Shown: in pieces, positions 22,505-30,272 of the stretch | Layout of the letters: the number at the start of each line of letters is the position of its first letter | Numbering within the stretch: position 1 is the stretch's first letter | From: Streptomyces sp. MBT53 | Lineage (GTDB): Bacteria; Actinomycetota; Actinomycetes; Streptomycetales; Streptomycetaceae | Assembly: GCF_016654115.1 (NCBI RefSeq) | Contig: NZ_JAEQAZ010000017.1 | Span: 81,324 to 114,771, forward strand | Direction: 5' to 3' | DNA: 33,448 nucleotides | Notes under the pieces: generated by a model | What the model saw: only the letters and a program-made list of their open reading frames with translations | The model's database searches: none | Told to the model about the DNA's origin: nothing | Made by a program: the position numbers and the translations under genes

Positions 22505-24478
22505 ATGGTGATCGTGACGACGATCCGACGTGAGGTACTGACCCTGCCCACCGCGGAGTTGGGTCCGGACAACCCGCTGCCCCCACTGAGTCCGCTCGAC
22601 GAGGCACACCGCATAGACGACCGGGACCGCGAGGCCCTGCCCCGGGACATGGCCCGCCAGATCGGCTACGAACCCCTCCGCAGCCTGCTGCCGACCCGCG
22701 TCCGCGACGGCTACGACAGAGACCGCGCACCCCGCCGGATCGACGCCCTGGTGATCGAGAACGACCGGCTGCGCGCCACCGTCCTCCCCGCCCTCGGCGG
22801 CCGCATCGCGTCCCTCGTCCACAAGCCCACCGACCGTGAACTCCTGTACCGCAACCCGGTGTTGCAGCCCGCCAACTTCGCCCTCAACGGCGCCTGGTTC
22901 TCCGGCGGCATCGAATGGAACATCGGCGCCACCGGCCACACCTCCCTCTCCTGCGCACCCCTGCACGCCGCCCGCGTCCCCGCCCCCGACGGCGGCGAGA
23001 TGCTCCGTCTGTGGGAGTGGGAACGGCTGCGCGACCTCCCGTTCCAGGTCGACCTGTGGCTCCCGGACGGCTCCGACTTCCTCCACGTCGGCGTCCGCAT
23101 CCGCAACCCGCACGAGAAACCCGCGCCCACCTACTGGTGGTCCAACATCGCGGTACCGGAGCAACGCCGGGTCCTCGCACCGGCGTCGGAGGCCTGGCAC
23201 TTCGGCTACGAGCGGCGACTGCGCCGGGTGCCCGTGCCGTCGTACGACGGAGTGGACCGGTCCCATCCCCTCAACAGCCCTTACGCAGCCGACTACTTCT
23301 ACGAGATCCCGGACGCGCGGCGCCGCTGGATCGCCGCGCTCGACGAGGACGGGCACGGTCTGGTGCACACGTCCACCGACGCACTCCGGGGCCGCAAACT
23401 CTTCGTGTGGGGCACCGGCAGCGGCGGCCGCCGCTGGCAGGAGTGGCTCACCGAACCGGGCACGGGCGGCTACTGCGAGATCCAAGCGGGCCTGGCCCGT
23501 ACCCAGTTGGAGCACATACGCCTCGACCCGGAGAGCGAGGTGTCCTGGCTGGAGGCCTACGGTCCGCTCGACGCCGAGGCCGACGTCGACGCCGAGGGGG
23601 AGTGGCCCGCCGTTGTGGACGGGGTCGAGGCCCGCCTCGAAACCGCCCTGCCCCGCGCCGACCTGGACGCGGCCTACGCCGCCTGGAAGCCGTACGCCGA
23701 CACCGAACCCGGCGAGATCCTCGCCACCGGCTCCGGCTGGGGTGCCCTCGAAGTCCTGCGCACCGACTGGAAGTTGCCCGGCACCCCCTTCGACGAGTCC
23801 ACACTCGGCGAGGCCCAGGCACCCTGGGCGGCGCTGCTGCGCAGCGGTGCGCTGCCAGAGCCGCGCCGGGTCCGGCCGCCCGGCGAGACGCTCGTCGCCC
23901 CGCACTGGCGGGACATGCTGGAGACGGCGCCCGCCACCCCGCTCACCGAGTACCACCTCGGCGTCGCCCAATGGCACGCCGACGACCGGGCGCAGGCGGT
24001 GCGCAGCTGGGAACGGGCCATCGAACTCGCCCCGTCCCTCTGGCCGTTGCTGCGCTGTCTCGCCGTCGCGGACCAGGAGTCGGGCAACCACGAACGGGCC
24101 GCCGACCGCTACACCGAGGCCTTCGCCGACCTCTGCCACGAGCGGCGCGACGCCGGCGAGAGCTGGACCGCCGCCACGGCCGCGCTCGGCCGCGAGGCCG
24201 TCGAGGCGCTGCTGCGGGTACGGCGGGTCGCGGACGCCCGCGCCGTCTGGGAGATGCTGCACCCCGCCACCCGCGAACGCGGCCGATTCCTGCTGCTCCA
24301 GGCCGAGTTGCTGCTCGCGGAAGGGCGGCGCGACGACGCGTGGGCGGTCTTCGCCGACGGCTTCGAGGTCGCCGACCTGCGCGAGGGAGCCGAGTCGATC
24401 GGCCGGCTCTGGACCCGCCTCACCGACGAACCACTGCCCACGCGCTACGACTTCCGGATGCGGCCGGAGACGCCCTGA
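22505..24478 (+). CDS. DUF5107 domain protein with C-terminal TPR repeats
   Basis: A 657-residue protein. Residues about 60-390 look like the DUF5107 domain, a galactose-mutarotase-like beta-sandwich fold associated with carbohydrate metabolism: VLPALGGRIASLVHKPTDRE, YRNPVLQPANFALNGAWFSG, GIEWNIGATGH and YWWSNIAVPE are visible. Residues about 480-650 are helical repeats of TPR type (YHLGVAQWHADDRAQAVRSW, ADRYTEAFADL, AELLLAEGRRDDAWAVF). It has no signal peptide or membrane segment. The frame is open from 22196; the ATG at 22505 fits the start of homologous sequence, but the ribosome site is weak and GTG codons at 22508 or 22514 are possible. It is a single gene ending in a repeat and a terminator. 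The substrate is unknown. Confidence 0.82.
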   Translation: MVIVTTIRREVLTLPTAELGPDNPLPPLSPLDEAHRIDDRDREALPRDMARQIGYEPLRSLLPTRVRDGYDRDRAPRRIDALVIENDRLRATVLPALGGRIASLVHKPTDRELLYRNPVLQPANFALNGAWFSGGIEWNIGATGHTSLSCAPLHAARVPAPDGGEMLRLWEWERLRDLPFQVDLWLPDGSDFLHVGVRIRNPHEKPAPTYWWSNIAVPEQRRVLAPASEAWHFGYERRLRRVPVPSYDGVDRSHPLNSPYAADYFYEIPDARRRWIAALDEDGHGLVHTSTDALRGRKLFVWGTGSGGRRWQEWLTEPGTGGYCEIQAGLARTQLEHIRLDPESEVSWLEAYGPLDAEADVDAEGEWPAVVDGVEARLETALPRADLDAAYAAWKPYADTEPGEILATGSGWGALEVLRTDWKLPGTPFDESTLGEAQAPWAALLRSGALPEPRRVRPPGETLVAPHWRDMLETAPATPLTEYHLGVAQWHADDRAQAVRSWERAIELAPSLWPLLRCLAVADQESGNHERAADRYTEAFADLCHERRDAGESWTAATAALGREAVEALLRVRRVADARAVWEMLHPATRERGRFLLLQAELLLAEGRRDDAWAVFADGFEVADLREGAESIGRLWTRLTDEPLPTRYDFRMRPETP

Positions 24479-24485
24479 GGTGCGG

Positions 24486-24510
24486 TGAGATGAGATGAGA
24501 TGAGGTGAGA
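24486..24510 (+). repeat. Pentanucleotide tandem repeat, (TGAGA)5 with one variant
   Basis: Five head-to-tail TGAGA units, the fourth being TGAGG, begin 7 bases after the stop of the DUF5107 gene. Simple repeats of this kind are rare in such GC-rich DNA. It lies just before the terminator stem. Confidence 0.7.
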
Positions 24511-24550
24511 CGTGGACCGGCGGTCGGCCGTCAGCCCCGCCGGTCCACGT
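24510..24550. terminator. Bidirectional terminator overlapping the VOC gene end
   Basis: A perfect 14-bp stem (24510-24523 with 24537-24550) and a 13-base loop. The loop holds the stop codon of the VOC gene and one arm codes its last residues. It separates two convergent genes. Confidence 0.78.
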
Positions 24551-24878
24551 ACTCGTAGACCGTTCCATCCGGATGCACGGCGATCAGGTTGCGCCCCACC
24601 GGTGTTGCCAGTGGGCCCGCAATGACCCGGGCACCGAGTTCGGTGAGGAGTGTGTGCGCCTCGTCGACGTCCTTGACGGCGATGGTCGCCGAGACCTTGC
24701 GCAACACCTCCAACTCCGCCTCGGGCCCGCTCATCAGCAGGAAGAACCCGACCGCGGCCACCGACACCCCGCCGCGCTCGAAACGGAGCGCCGAGGCACC
24801 CGTGAGGCGTTCGTAGAAGGGGACGGCGGTCTCCAGGTCGTCGACGCAGATCCGCAGCGTGGCTCCCAGAATGTCCAT
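24531..24878 (-). CDS. VOC family protein (glyoxalase/dioxygenase fold)
   Basis: A 115-residue vicinal-oxygen-chelate protein of one beta-alpha-beta-beta-beta pair. The opening MDILGATLRICVDDLETAVP is followed by FYERLTG, then FFLLMSGPEAELE, DVDEAHTLLTELGARV and the C-terminal AVHPDGTVYEYVDR. The PDG...YEY ending carries the usual last Glu metal ligand, while the first ligand position is not obvious. Members include glyoxalase I, dioxygenases and antibiotic-binding resistance proteins, so no reaction is assigned. The ATG at 24878 gives the normal family N terminus, though its ribosome site is weak. It lies 82 bases downstream of the methyltransferase on the same strand, with a hairpin between. 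Confidence 0.82.
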   Translation of the reverse strand: MDILGATLRICVDDLETAVPFYERLTGASALRFERGGVSVAAVGFFLLMSGPEAELEVLRKVSATIAVKDVDEAHTLLTELGARVIAGPLATPVGRNLIAVHPDGTVYEYVDRRG

Positions 24879-24900
24879 ACGGACGAGCCTAGTTGGGACG

Positions 24901-24941
24901 GCCGGGCCGAGGTGATCCTTTCGGACGAATCCCGGCCCGGC
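24901..24941 (-). terminator. Possible terminator after the methyltransferase gene
   Basis: GCCGGGCC (24901-24908) and GGCCCGGC (24934-24941) form a perfect 8-bp stem with a 25-base loop. It lies 20 bases past the methyltransferase stop, before the VOC gene. Confidence 0.4.
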
Positions 24942-24960
24942 GGCGTCGCCGGCGTCGTTC

Positions 24961-25782
24961 TCAGGCGGGCTTGCGGCAGAGGATCTCGCCGTGCAGCACG
25001 GCGAACCAGCCGTCGTCCTGCTTTCCCCACTCCCGCCAGGCGTCCGCGATGGCATGCAGTTGCCCGGTGGTCGCATGCCCGCCCTCGGTCGCGATCCGCG
25101 CGTACGACGACTGGACGGTGCGGTCCGCCCACAGGCCGCTCCACCAGGTCCGCTCGTCCGGAGTCTGGAACGTCCAGGTGCTCGACGTGGACGTGATGTC
25201 GTTCAGCCCCGCCTGCATGGCCCACGATTTGAGACGGCGTCCGGCATCCGGCTCGCCCCCGTTGGCGCGGGCCACCCGCCGGTACAGCTCCAGCCAGTCG
25301 TCCAGTCCCGGCACCAGCGGGTACCACGTCATCACCGCGTAGTCGCCGTCGCGGGCGGCGATGAACCCGCCAGGCTTGGTCACCCGCACCATCTCCCGCA
25401 GCGCCTGCACCGGATCGCCCACGTGCTGGAGCACCTGATGGGCGTGGACCACGCAGAACGTGTTGTCGGGGTAGTCCAGCGCGTGGACGTCGGCGACCGC
25501 GAAGTCGACGTTGGTCAGGCCGCGTTCGGCGGCGACCTCCCGGGCCGGTTCCAGGACGCCCGCGGCGTGGTCGACACCGGTGACATGGCCGTCGGGGACC
25601 AGTGCCGCCAGGTCGGCGGTGATGGTGCCCGGGCCGCAGCCGATGTCCAGGATCTTCATGTGCGGCTTGAGCGAACCGAGCAGGTAGGCGGCGGAGTTGG
25701 CGGCGGTCCGCTGACGGTGCGAACGCAGCGCGGACTCGTGGTGCCCGTGCGTGTAGACGGCGGTCTCCTGCGGTTTCGGCAT
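24961..25782 (-). CDS. Class I SAM-dependent methyltransferase
   Basis: A 273-residue methyltransferase of the Methyltransf_11/25 type. Motif I is KILDIGCGPGT (43-53), then VTGVDHAAGVLEPAREVA (motif II), VDFAVADVHALDYPDNTFCV (motifs post-I to II) and HVGDPVQALREMVRVTKPGG with the acidic and Lys-Pro-Gly turn. The N-terminal THGHHESALRSHRQRTAANS resembles the UbiE/arsenite-methyltransferase-like helical cap, and no cysteine cluster for arsenite is visible. The acceptor is unknown. The frame is open to 25845; the ATG at 25782 has AAGGGGTAGG upstream. Confidence 0.88.
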   Translation of the reverse strand: MPKPQETAVYTHGHHESALRSHRQRTAANSAAYLLGSLKPHMKILDIGCGPGTITADLAALVPDGHVTGVDHAAGVLEPAREVAAERGLTNVDFAVADVHALDYPDNTFCVVHAHQVLQHVGDPVQALREMVRVTKPGGFIAARDGDYAVMTWYPLVPGLDDWLELYRRVARANGGEPDAGRRLKSWAMQAGLNDITSTSSTWTFQTPDERTWWSGLWADRTVQSSYARIATEGGHATTGQLHAIADAWREWGKQDDGWFAVLHGEILCRKPA

Positions 25783-25860
25783 GGCTCTACCTACCCCTTC
25801 GCGTCTTCTTCGGCGTAAGCAGAACGGTACGCGCGCATGTCGCATGATGAGACCTGCGTT

Positions 25861-27378
25861 TTACGATGTGGACTGACGGGTGGTCAGGGACTCCGTCAGC
25901 GGCCGGTACACCGTCAGCCCCTCGGGCAACTCCTCCAAGGTCAACTCGCCTTCCACGTCCGTGACTTCACCGTCGTAGGCGAGCAGCGTGCCCGGCGTGA
26001 GACCGGTCAGGTGCAGGCGATGGACCTGGACCGCCGCGTGGACGGGAGAGCGGGAGAAGGGGCCGGCGAGGGCCGCGGCGAGGAGTCGTAGTGCGGGCCT
26101 GCGGCCGCCGTGCACGACCCGTACGTCGAGGCGTCCGTCCGCCAGGTCGACCCGGCGGCCCGAGGCGATGCCCATCCGGTGGTAGGTGCCGTTGCCGGCG
26201 AACAGCAGCCACAACGGGCGGACGCGGCCGCCGAGTTCGGCCTCCAGCGGATGCCGGTCGGCGCGCAGCACCCGCAGCGCCGCCAGCACGCCCGCCGGCC
26301 AGCCGCCGATCCGGGGCGCCCAGCGCTCCCGCTCGCGCACCAGCTCCGGATAGACGCCCAGACTCAGGGTGTTGAGGAAGATGCCCCGGGTGGCGCCGGA
26401 GCTGAAGCGGCCGACGTCCACGCGGACGGCGTCGCCCTGCTTGATCGCCCGGCTCAGGTCCCGGGGGCCCTCCACACCGAGGTCGTAGGCGAAGTGGTTG
26501 AGGGTGCCGCCGGGGAGGACCGCGAGGGGCAGGCCGTGGCGCAGGGCGACCTCGGCCGCCGCGTTCACCGTGCCGTCGCCGCCGCACACCCCGAGGACCC
26601 GGGCGCGGGCCGCCGCCTTCTCCAACTCGGCCTGGATGTCCGCCGGTTGACAGGCAACGATCTCCGTGCCGGGCAGGAGGTCCGTCAGCGCGTCCGCCCT
26701 GTCCGCGGTGCCCGACGCCGAGTTGACCACCATGACCAGGCCCTCGCCGTCCTCCAGCGCCGGGACCTCGGCGCGCGGACGGGCCGGCGGCACGACCTGC
26801 CCGCGGGTCGGCACCATCCCGCGCACCGCGAACGCCGCACACGCTCCCAGCGCCGCCCCGGCCAATACATCGCTCGGGAAGTGCACACCGGTGTAGACCC
26901 GGGACACGGCGACCGAGAACGCGATCGGCGCCACCACCGCCCCCCAGGCCGGCGACTCCAGGGCCACCCCGGTCGCGAAGGCCGCCGCCGACGCCGCGTG
27001 ACCGGACGGGAACGACGTGGTGATCGGCTGCCGTTTCAGCCGGCGCCCCGGCGGGACCGGGTCCAGGACGGGCCGGGGGCGGCGCACGCTCCGCTTCCCG
27101 AGGGTGTTGATGGCGAGGGAGGCGACGCTCAGCGAGGCGAGGCCCCGGGCGGCGGCCCGGCGGGCGCGCGGCGTTCGGCTCGCGGCCACGGCGGCGGCCG
27201 TCGCGAACCACAGCACGCCGTGATTGGCACTCCGGCTCAGCCTGGGCAGCACCGGTTCACCGGCGGGCCAGTTCCGCTCGGCCGCGGTTTCGAAGAGACG
27301 GGAGTCCAGGGAGAGCAGCCATGCGTGCAGGGCGTGGCGGCCGGGAAGGGGGACCGTGAGGTCGACGTCGGGGCTCAT
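25861..27378 (-). CDS. Bifunctional PAP2 phosphatase / diacylglycerol kinase-like protein
   Basis: A 505-residue fusion. The first 190 residues are a membrane-embedded PAP2 phosphatase with the full motif set: KxxxxxxRP (Lys95 to Pro103), PSGH (124-127) and SRx5HxxxD (159-170), between hydrophobic segments. From about 212 comes a diacylglycerol/sphingosine kinase catalytic domain: VMVVNSASGT, VCGGDGTVNAAA (264-275) and VLPGGTLNHFAYDLG. One half could dephosphorylate phosphatidate or isoprenyl diphosphate while the other phosphorylates a lipid, suggesting lipid recycling at the membrane. The fused arrangement is known in actinobacteria. The ATG at 27378 lacks a good ribosome site; the frame extends to 27462. 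It is divergent from the histidine phosphatase gene across 119 bases. Confidence 0.9.
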   Translation of the reverse strand: MSPDVDLTVPLPGRHALHAWLLSLDSRLFETAAERNWPAGEPVLPRLSRSANHGVLWFATAAAVAASRTPRARRAAARGLASLSVASLAINTLGKRSVRRPRPVLDPVPPGRRLKRQPITTSFPSGHAASAAAFATGVALESPAWGAVVAPIAFSVAVSRVYTGVHFPSDVLAGAALGACAAFAVRGMVPTRGQVVPPARPRAEVPALEDGEGLVMVVNSASGTADRADALTDLLPGTEIVACQPADIQAELEKAAARARVLGVCGGDGTVNAAAEVALRHGLPLAVLPGGTLNHFAYDLGVEGPRDLSRAIKQGDAVRVDVGRFSSGATRGIFLNTLSLGVYPELVRERERWAPRIGGWPAGVLAALRVLRADRHPLEAELGGRVRPLWLLFAGNGTYHRMGIASGRRVDLADGRLDVRVVHGGRRPALRLLAAALAGPFSRSPVHAAVQVHRLHLTGLTPGTLLAYDGEVTDVEGELTLEELPEGLTVYRPLTESLTTRQSTS

Positions 27379-27442
27379 GCGGTGCCGGGTACCCTGAAAT
27401 GGCCGTTTTGCTGCCCGGCGGACCGTCGGCGAGCCGATGCCG

Positions 27443-27482
27443 CCGTCGGTGGACCGTTCCAACCGTCGGCGGACCGTTTCAT
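27443..27482 (+). repeat. Two adjacent 20-bp direct repeats
   Basis: CCGTCGGTGGACCGTTCCAA (27443-27462) and CCGTCGGCGGACCGTTTCAT (27463-27482) agree at 17 of 20 positions and abut each other. A shorter relative, GCGGACCGTCGGCG, lies just upstream near 27418. They fill the divergent promoter region of the PAP2 and histidine phosphatase genes, ending 2 bases before the latter's ribosome site. They could bind a regulator in tandem. Confidence 0.55.
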
Positions 27483-27497
27483 CGGAGGAACCCCCGC

Positions 27498-28169
27498 ATG
27501 CGCCTGCTCCTCATCCGCCACGGCCAGACCACGGCCAACGTGGACTTCCTCCTCGATACGGCGATCCCCGGCGCGGAGCTGACCGACCTCGGCCGCCGCC
27601 AGGCCGCCGCCCTCCCCGAGGCCGTGGCCGGCGAGGACATCGAGGCCCTCTACGCCTCCACCCTGATCCGCACCCAGCACACCGCGGCCCCGCTGGCCGC
27701 CGCCCGCGGCCTCGACGTGCGCGTCCGGGACGGCATCCGCGAGCTGACCGCCGGTGACCTGGAGATGCTGCCCGGCGACCGGGAACCCGGCCACGAGTAC
27801 ATGCGGATCGTGTTCGCGTGGGCATCCGGTGACACGGAGTTGCGGATGCCCGGCGGCGAGAACGGCGTGGAGGCCCTCGCCCGCTACGACGGCGTGATCG
27901 CCGAGGCCGCCGACAGCGGCGCCGGCACCGTCGCCATGATCAGCCACGGCGCCGCGATCCGGATGTGGACGGCCGCCCGCGCCGACAACGTCGACGTGTC
28001 CTTCGCCGCCGCCCGCCCCCTCGACAACACCGGCATCGTGATCCTGGACGGCTCACCGGCCGACGGCTGGAAGGTGCTGTCCTGGCAGGGCGCCGCCATG
28101 GACACCGCCGGACCGGACACGGACGCGGGCCCGACCGGACAGCCGCTCGACGAGGACCAGAAGCCGTAG
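27498..28169 (+). CDS. Histidine phosphatase family protein (phosphoglycerate mutase-like)
   Basis: A 223-residue member of the histidine phosphatase superfamily, branch 1. The phosphorylated residue is His8 in LLLIRHGQT. The second catalytic His is His150 in MISHGAAIR, and the acidic residue lies in the RELTAGDLE segment. ASTLIRTQHTAAPLAA is the conserved Arg/Thr strand. The substrate could be a sugar phosphate, nucleotide or other small phosphate ester. GGAGGAA lies 7 bases before the ATG at 27498, a strong start. The ABC-F gene follows after 65 bases on the same strand. The last 20 residues are an Asp/Pro-rich tail that is probably disordered. Confidence 0.9.
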   Translation: MRLLLIRHGQTTANVDFLLDTAIPGAELTDLGRRQAAALPEAVAGEDIEALYASTLIRTQHTAAPLAAARGLDVRVRDGIRELTAGDLEMLPGDREPGHEYMRIVFAWASGDTELRMPGGENGVEALARYDGVIAEAADSGAGTVAMISHGAAIRMWTAARADNVDVSFAAARPLDNTGIVILDGSPADGWKVLSWQGAAMDTAGPDTDAGPTGQPLDEDQKP

Positions 28170-28234
28170 CGAGGCCCCGGCGGGCACAATAAGGGTTTGC
28201 CCGGCCGCGAGGCCGCCCCACAGAATGCGTGGTC

Positions 28235-29854
28235 ATGGGACATCTGGAAGCCGCACACCTCGAGTACTACCTCCCCGACGGGAGGCCGCTCCTCGGCGAT
28301 GTGTCCTTCCGGGTCGGCGAAGGCGCCGTGGTCGCCCTGGTCGGGCCCAACGGCGCCGGCAAGACGACCCTGCTCCGGCTGATCTCCGGCGAGCTGAAAC
28401 CGCACGGCGGCACCGTCACCGTGAGCGGCGGCCTGGGCGTGATGCGCCAGTTCGTGGGCTCCGTACGCGACGGGAGCACCGTACGGGACCTGCTCGTTTC
28501 GGTCGCCCCGCCCCGCATCCGCGCGGTCGCGGCGGAGGTCGACAAGGCCGAGCACGGCATCATGACCGTCGACGACGAGGCGGCCCAACTCGCCTATGCG
28601 CAGGCCCTGTCCGACTGGGCCGAGGTGCACGGCTACGAGTTCGAGACCCTCTGGGACATGTGCACCATGGCCGCGCTCGGAGTGCCGTACGACAAGGCGC
28701 AGTTCCGGCAGGTCAGCACGCTCTCCGGCGGTGAGCAGAAGCGGCTCGTGCTGGAGGCGCTGCTGCGCGGGAGCGAAGAGGTACTGCTCCTCGACGAGCC
28801 CGACAACTACCTCGACGTGCCCGGCAAGCGGTGGCTTGAGGAGCGACTCAAGGAGACCCGCAAGACGGTCCTGTTCGTCTCCCACGACCGCGAACTCCTC
28901 GCCCGCGCCGCCGAGAAGATCGTCTCCGTGGAACCCTCGCCGACCGGCGCCGACGCCTGGGTGCACGGCGCCGGCTTCGCCACCTACCACGAGGCCCGGC
29001 GCGAACGCTTCGCCCGCTTCGAGGAGCTGCGCCGCCGCTGGGACGAGAAGCACGCCCAGCTGAAGAAACTCGTCCTGAACCTCCGTCAGGCCGCCTCCAT
29101 CTCCCACGAGTTGGCGTCCCGCTACGCGGCCGCCCAGACCCGCCTGCGCAAGTTCGAGGAGGCGGGCCCGCCCCCCGAGCCGCCCCGCGAGCAGGACATC
29201 ACCATGCGCATCAAGGGCGGCCGCACCGGAGTAAGGGCCGTCACCTGCAAGGGACTTGAACTCACGGGCCTGATGAAACCCTTCGACCTGGAGGTCTTCT
29301 ACGGCGAACGCGTCGCCGTCCTCGGCTCGAACGGCTCGGGCAAGTCGCACTTCCTGCGCCTCCTCGCCGGCGACGACGTGAAGCACACGGGGGAGTGGAA
29401 GCTCGGCGCACGCGTCGTGGCAGGCCACTTCGCACAGACCCACGCCCACCCCGAACTCCAGGGCCGCACCCTCCTCGACATCCTGTGGAAGGAGCACGCG
29501 CAGGCCCAGGGCCCCGCCATGTCCCGGCTGCGCCGCTACGAGCTGACCGGCCAGGCCGAGCAGAGCTTCGACCGGCTCTCCGGCGGCCAGCAGGCCCGCT
29601 TCCAGATCCTGCTCCTGGAACTCCAGGGTGTCACCGCCCTGCTCCTCGACGAGCCCACCGACAACCTCGACCTGGAGTCCGCCGAAGCCCTCCAGGAGGG
29701 CCTCGAGGCCTTCGACGGCACAGTCCTCTCCGTCACGCACGACCGCTGGTTCGCCCGCTCCTTCGACCGCTACCTCGTCTTCGGCAGCGACGGCAGGGTC
29801 CGCGAGAGCACCGAGCCCGTGTGGGACGAGCGGCGGGTGGAGCGCGCGCGATAG
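28235..29854 (+). CDS. ABC-F family ATP-binding protein
   Basis: A 539-residue protein with two ABC ATPase domains in tandem and no membrane segment. Domain 1 has VGPNGAGKTT, LSGGEQKRLVLEAL and LLLDEPDNYLDV. Domain 2 has GSNGSGKSH, LSGGQQARFQILL and LLLDEPTDNLDL. The 80-100-residue linker between them (RRERFARFEELRRRWDEKHA onward) is charged and helical, as needed to reach into the ribosomal E/P site. ABC-F proteins act on ribosomes as translation factors or antibiotic protection proteins; no antibiotic gene is nearby to suggest which. The ATG at 28235 is preferred over an in-frame GTG at 28229; the ribosome site is weak for both. An A/T-rich CACAATAAGG near 28185 may hold its promoter. Confidence 0.9.
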   Translation: MGHLEAAHLEYYLPDGRPLLGDVSFRVGEGAVVALVGPNGAGKTTLLRLISGELKPHGGTVTVSGGLGVMRQFVGSVRDGSTVRDLLVSVAPPRIRAVAAEVDKAEHGIMTVDDEAAQLAYAQALSDWAEVHGYEFETLWDMCTMAALGVPYDKAQFRQVSTLSGGEQKRLVLEALLRGSEEVLLLDEPDNYLDVPGKRWLEERLKETRKTVLFVSHDRELLARAAEKIVSVEPSPTGADAWVHGAGFATYHEARRERFARFEELRRRWDEKHAQLKKLVLNLRQAASISHELASRYAAAQTRLRKFEEAGPPPEPPREQDITMRIKGGRTGVRAVTCKGLELTGLMKPFDLEVFYGERVAVLGSNGSGKSHFLRLLAGDDVKHTGEWKLGARVVAGHFAQTHAHPELQGRTLLDILWKEHAQAQGPAMSRLRRYELTGQAEQSFDRLSGGQQARFQILLLELQGVTALLLDEPTDNLDLESAEALQEGLEAFDGTVLSVTHDRWFARSFDRYLVFGSDGRVRESTEPVWDERRVERAR

Positions 29855-29936
29855 GTCGGTGCAGTGCGGAGGCCGCGGGGCCCGAATGTTCGTAGAGTGG
29901 TCTCAGGACCGTGAGACTCGACGAGCGGGGCACACC

Positions 29937-30158
29937 ATGACCGGAGTCGACCCTGCGCGCCTGGACGACTCCCAGCTCATGAAGGAGCTGGAGACCATCC
30001 ACCGCACGCGCCACGACACCCTGCTGTACGGCTCGAACGACGCGCTGCGCGCCCACAACGACCGCATGGCCCGGCTGGAGGGCGAGTACCTGCGCCGCCA
30101 TCCACGACGCCTCGTGGCCCCCGGCCGCACCCGGCAGGGGGCACGCGAGCGGGACTGA
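29937..30158 (+). CDS. DUF6158-like small protein
   Basis: A 73-residue hydrophilic protein, all helical by appearance: DDSQLMKELETIHRTRHDTL, then NDALRAHNDRMARLEGEYLR and a basic tail. The pattern matches, from memory, the DUF6158 family of Streptomyces. The ATG at 29937 follows GAGCGGGG. It is too short and too polar for an enzyme or membrane protein; a partner-binding or regulatory role is possible. It lies 114 bases upstream of the sigma factor gene on the same strand. A possible -10 box, TAGAGT, lies at 29893-29898. Confidence 0.75.
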   Translation: MTGVDPARLDDSQLMKELETIHRTRHDTLLYGSNDALRAHNDRMARLEGEYLRRHPRRLVAPGRTRQGARERD

Positions 30159-30272
30159 CGCGTGTTTGTGCCCCGAGGTCGGGGGCAGGCGAACCGACAG
30201 CGCTGGATCGCAGACGCGTTCCCACCGGTGACCGTCCAACCCGGAGCATGCTCAAGGGAGTTGTGACGCACC

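Noticed and set aside
27385..27410. GGGTAC upstream of the PAP2 gene as a SigB-type -10 box
   Set aside because: No GNNT or GTTT -35 element lies 14-16 bases upstream, so it is more likely part of a chance GGGTACCC palindrome.
28181..28203. CGGGCA/TGCCCG stem before the ABC-F gene as an antibiotic-responsive attenuator
   Set aside because: The stem is only 6 bp, there is no upstream peptide or alternative pairing, and an A/T-rich promoter-like segment lies in the loop.
30160..30200. GTTT...GGGGCA before the sigma factor gene as an autoregulated SigB-type promoter
   Set aside because: The -10 part does not match GGGTAC or GGGTAT well enough to support the claim.
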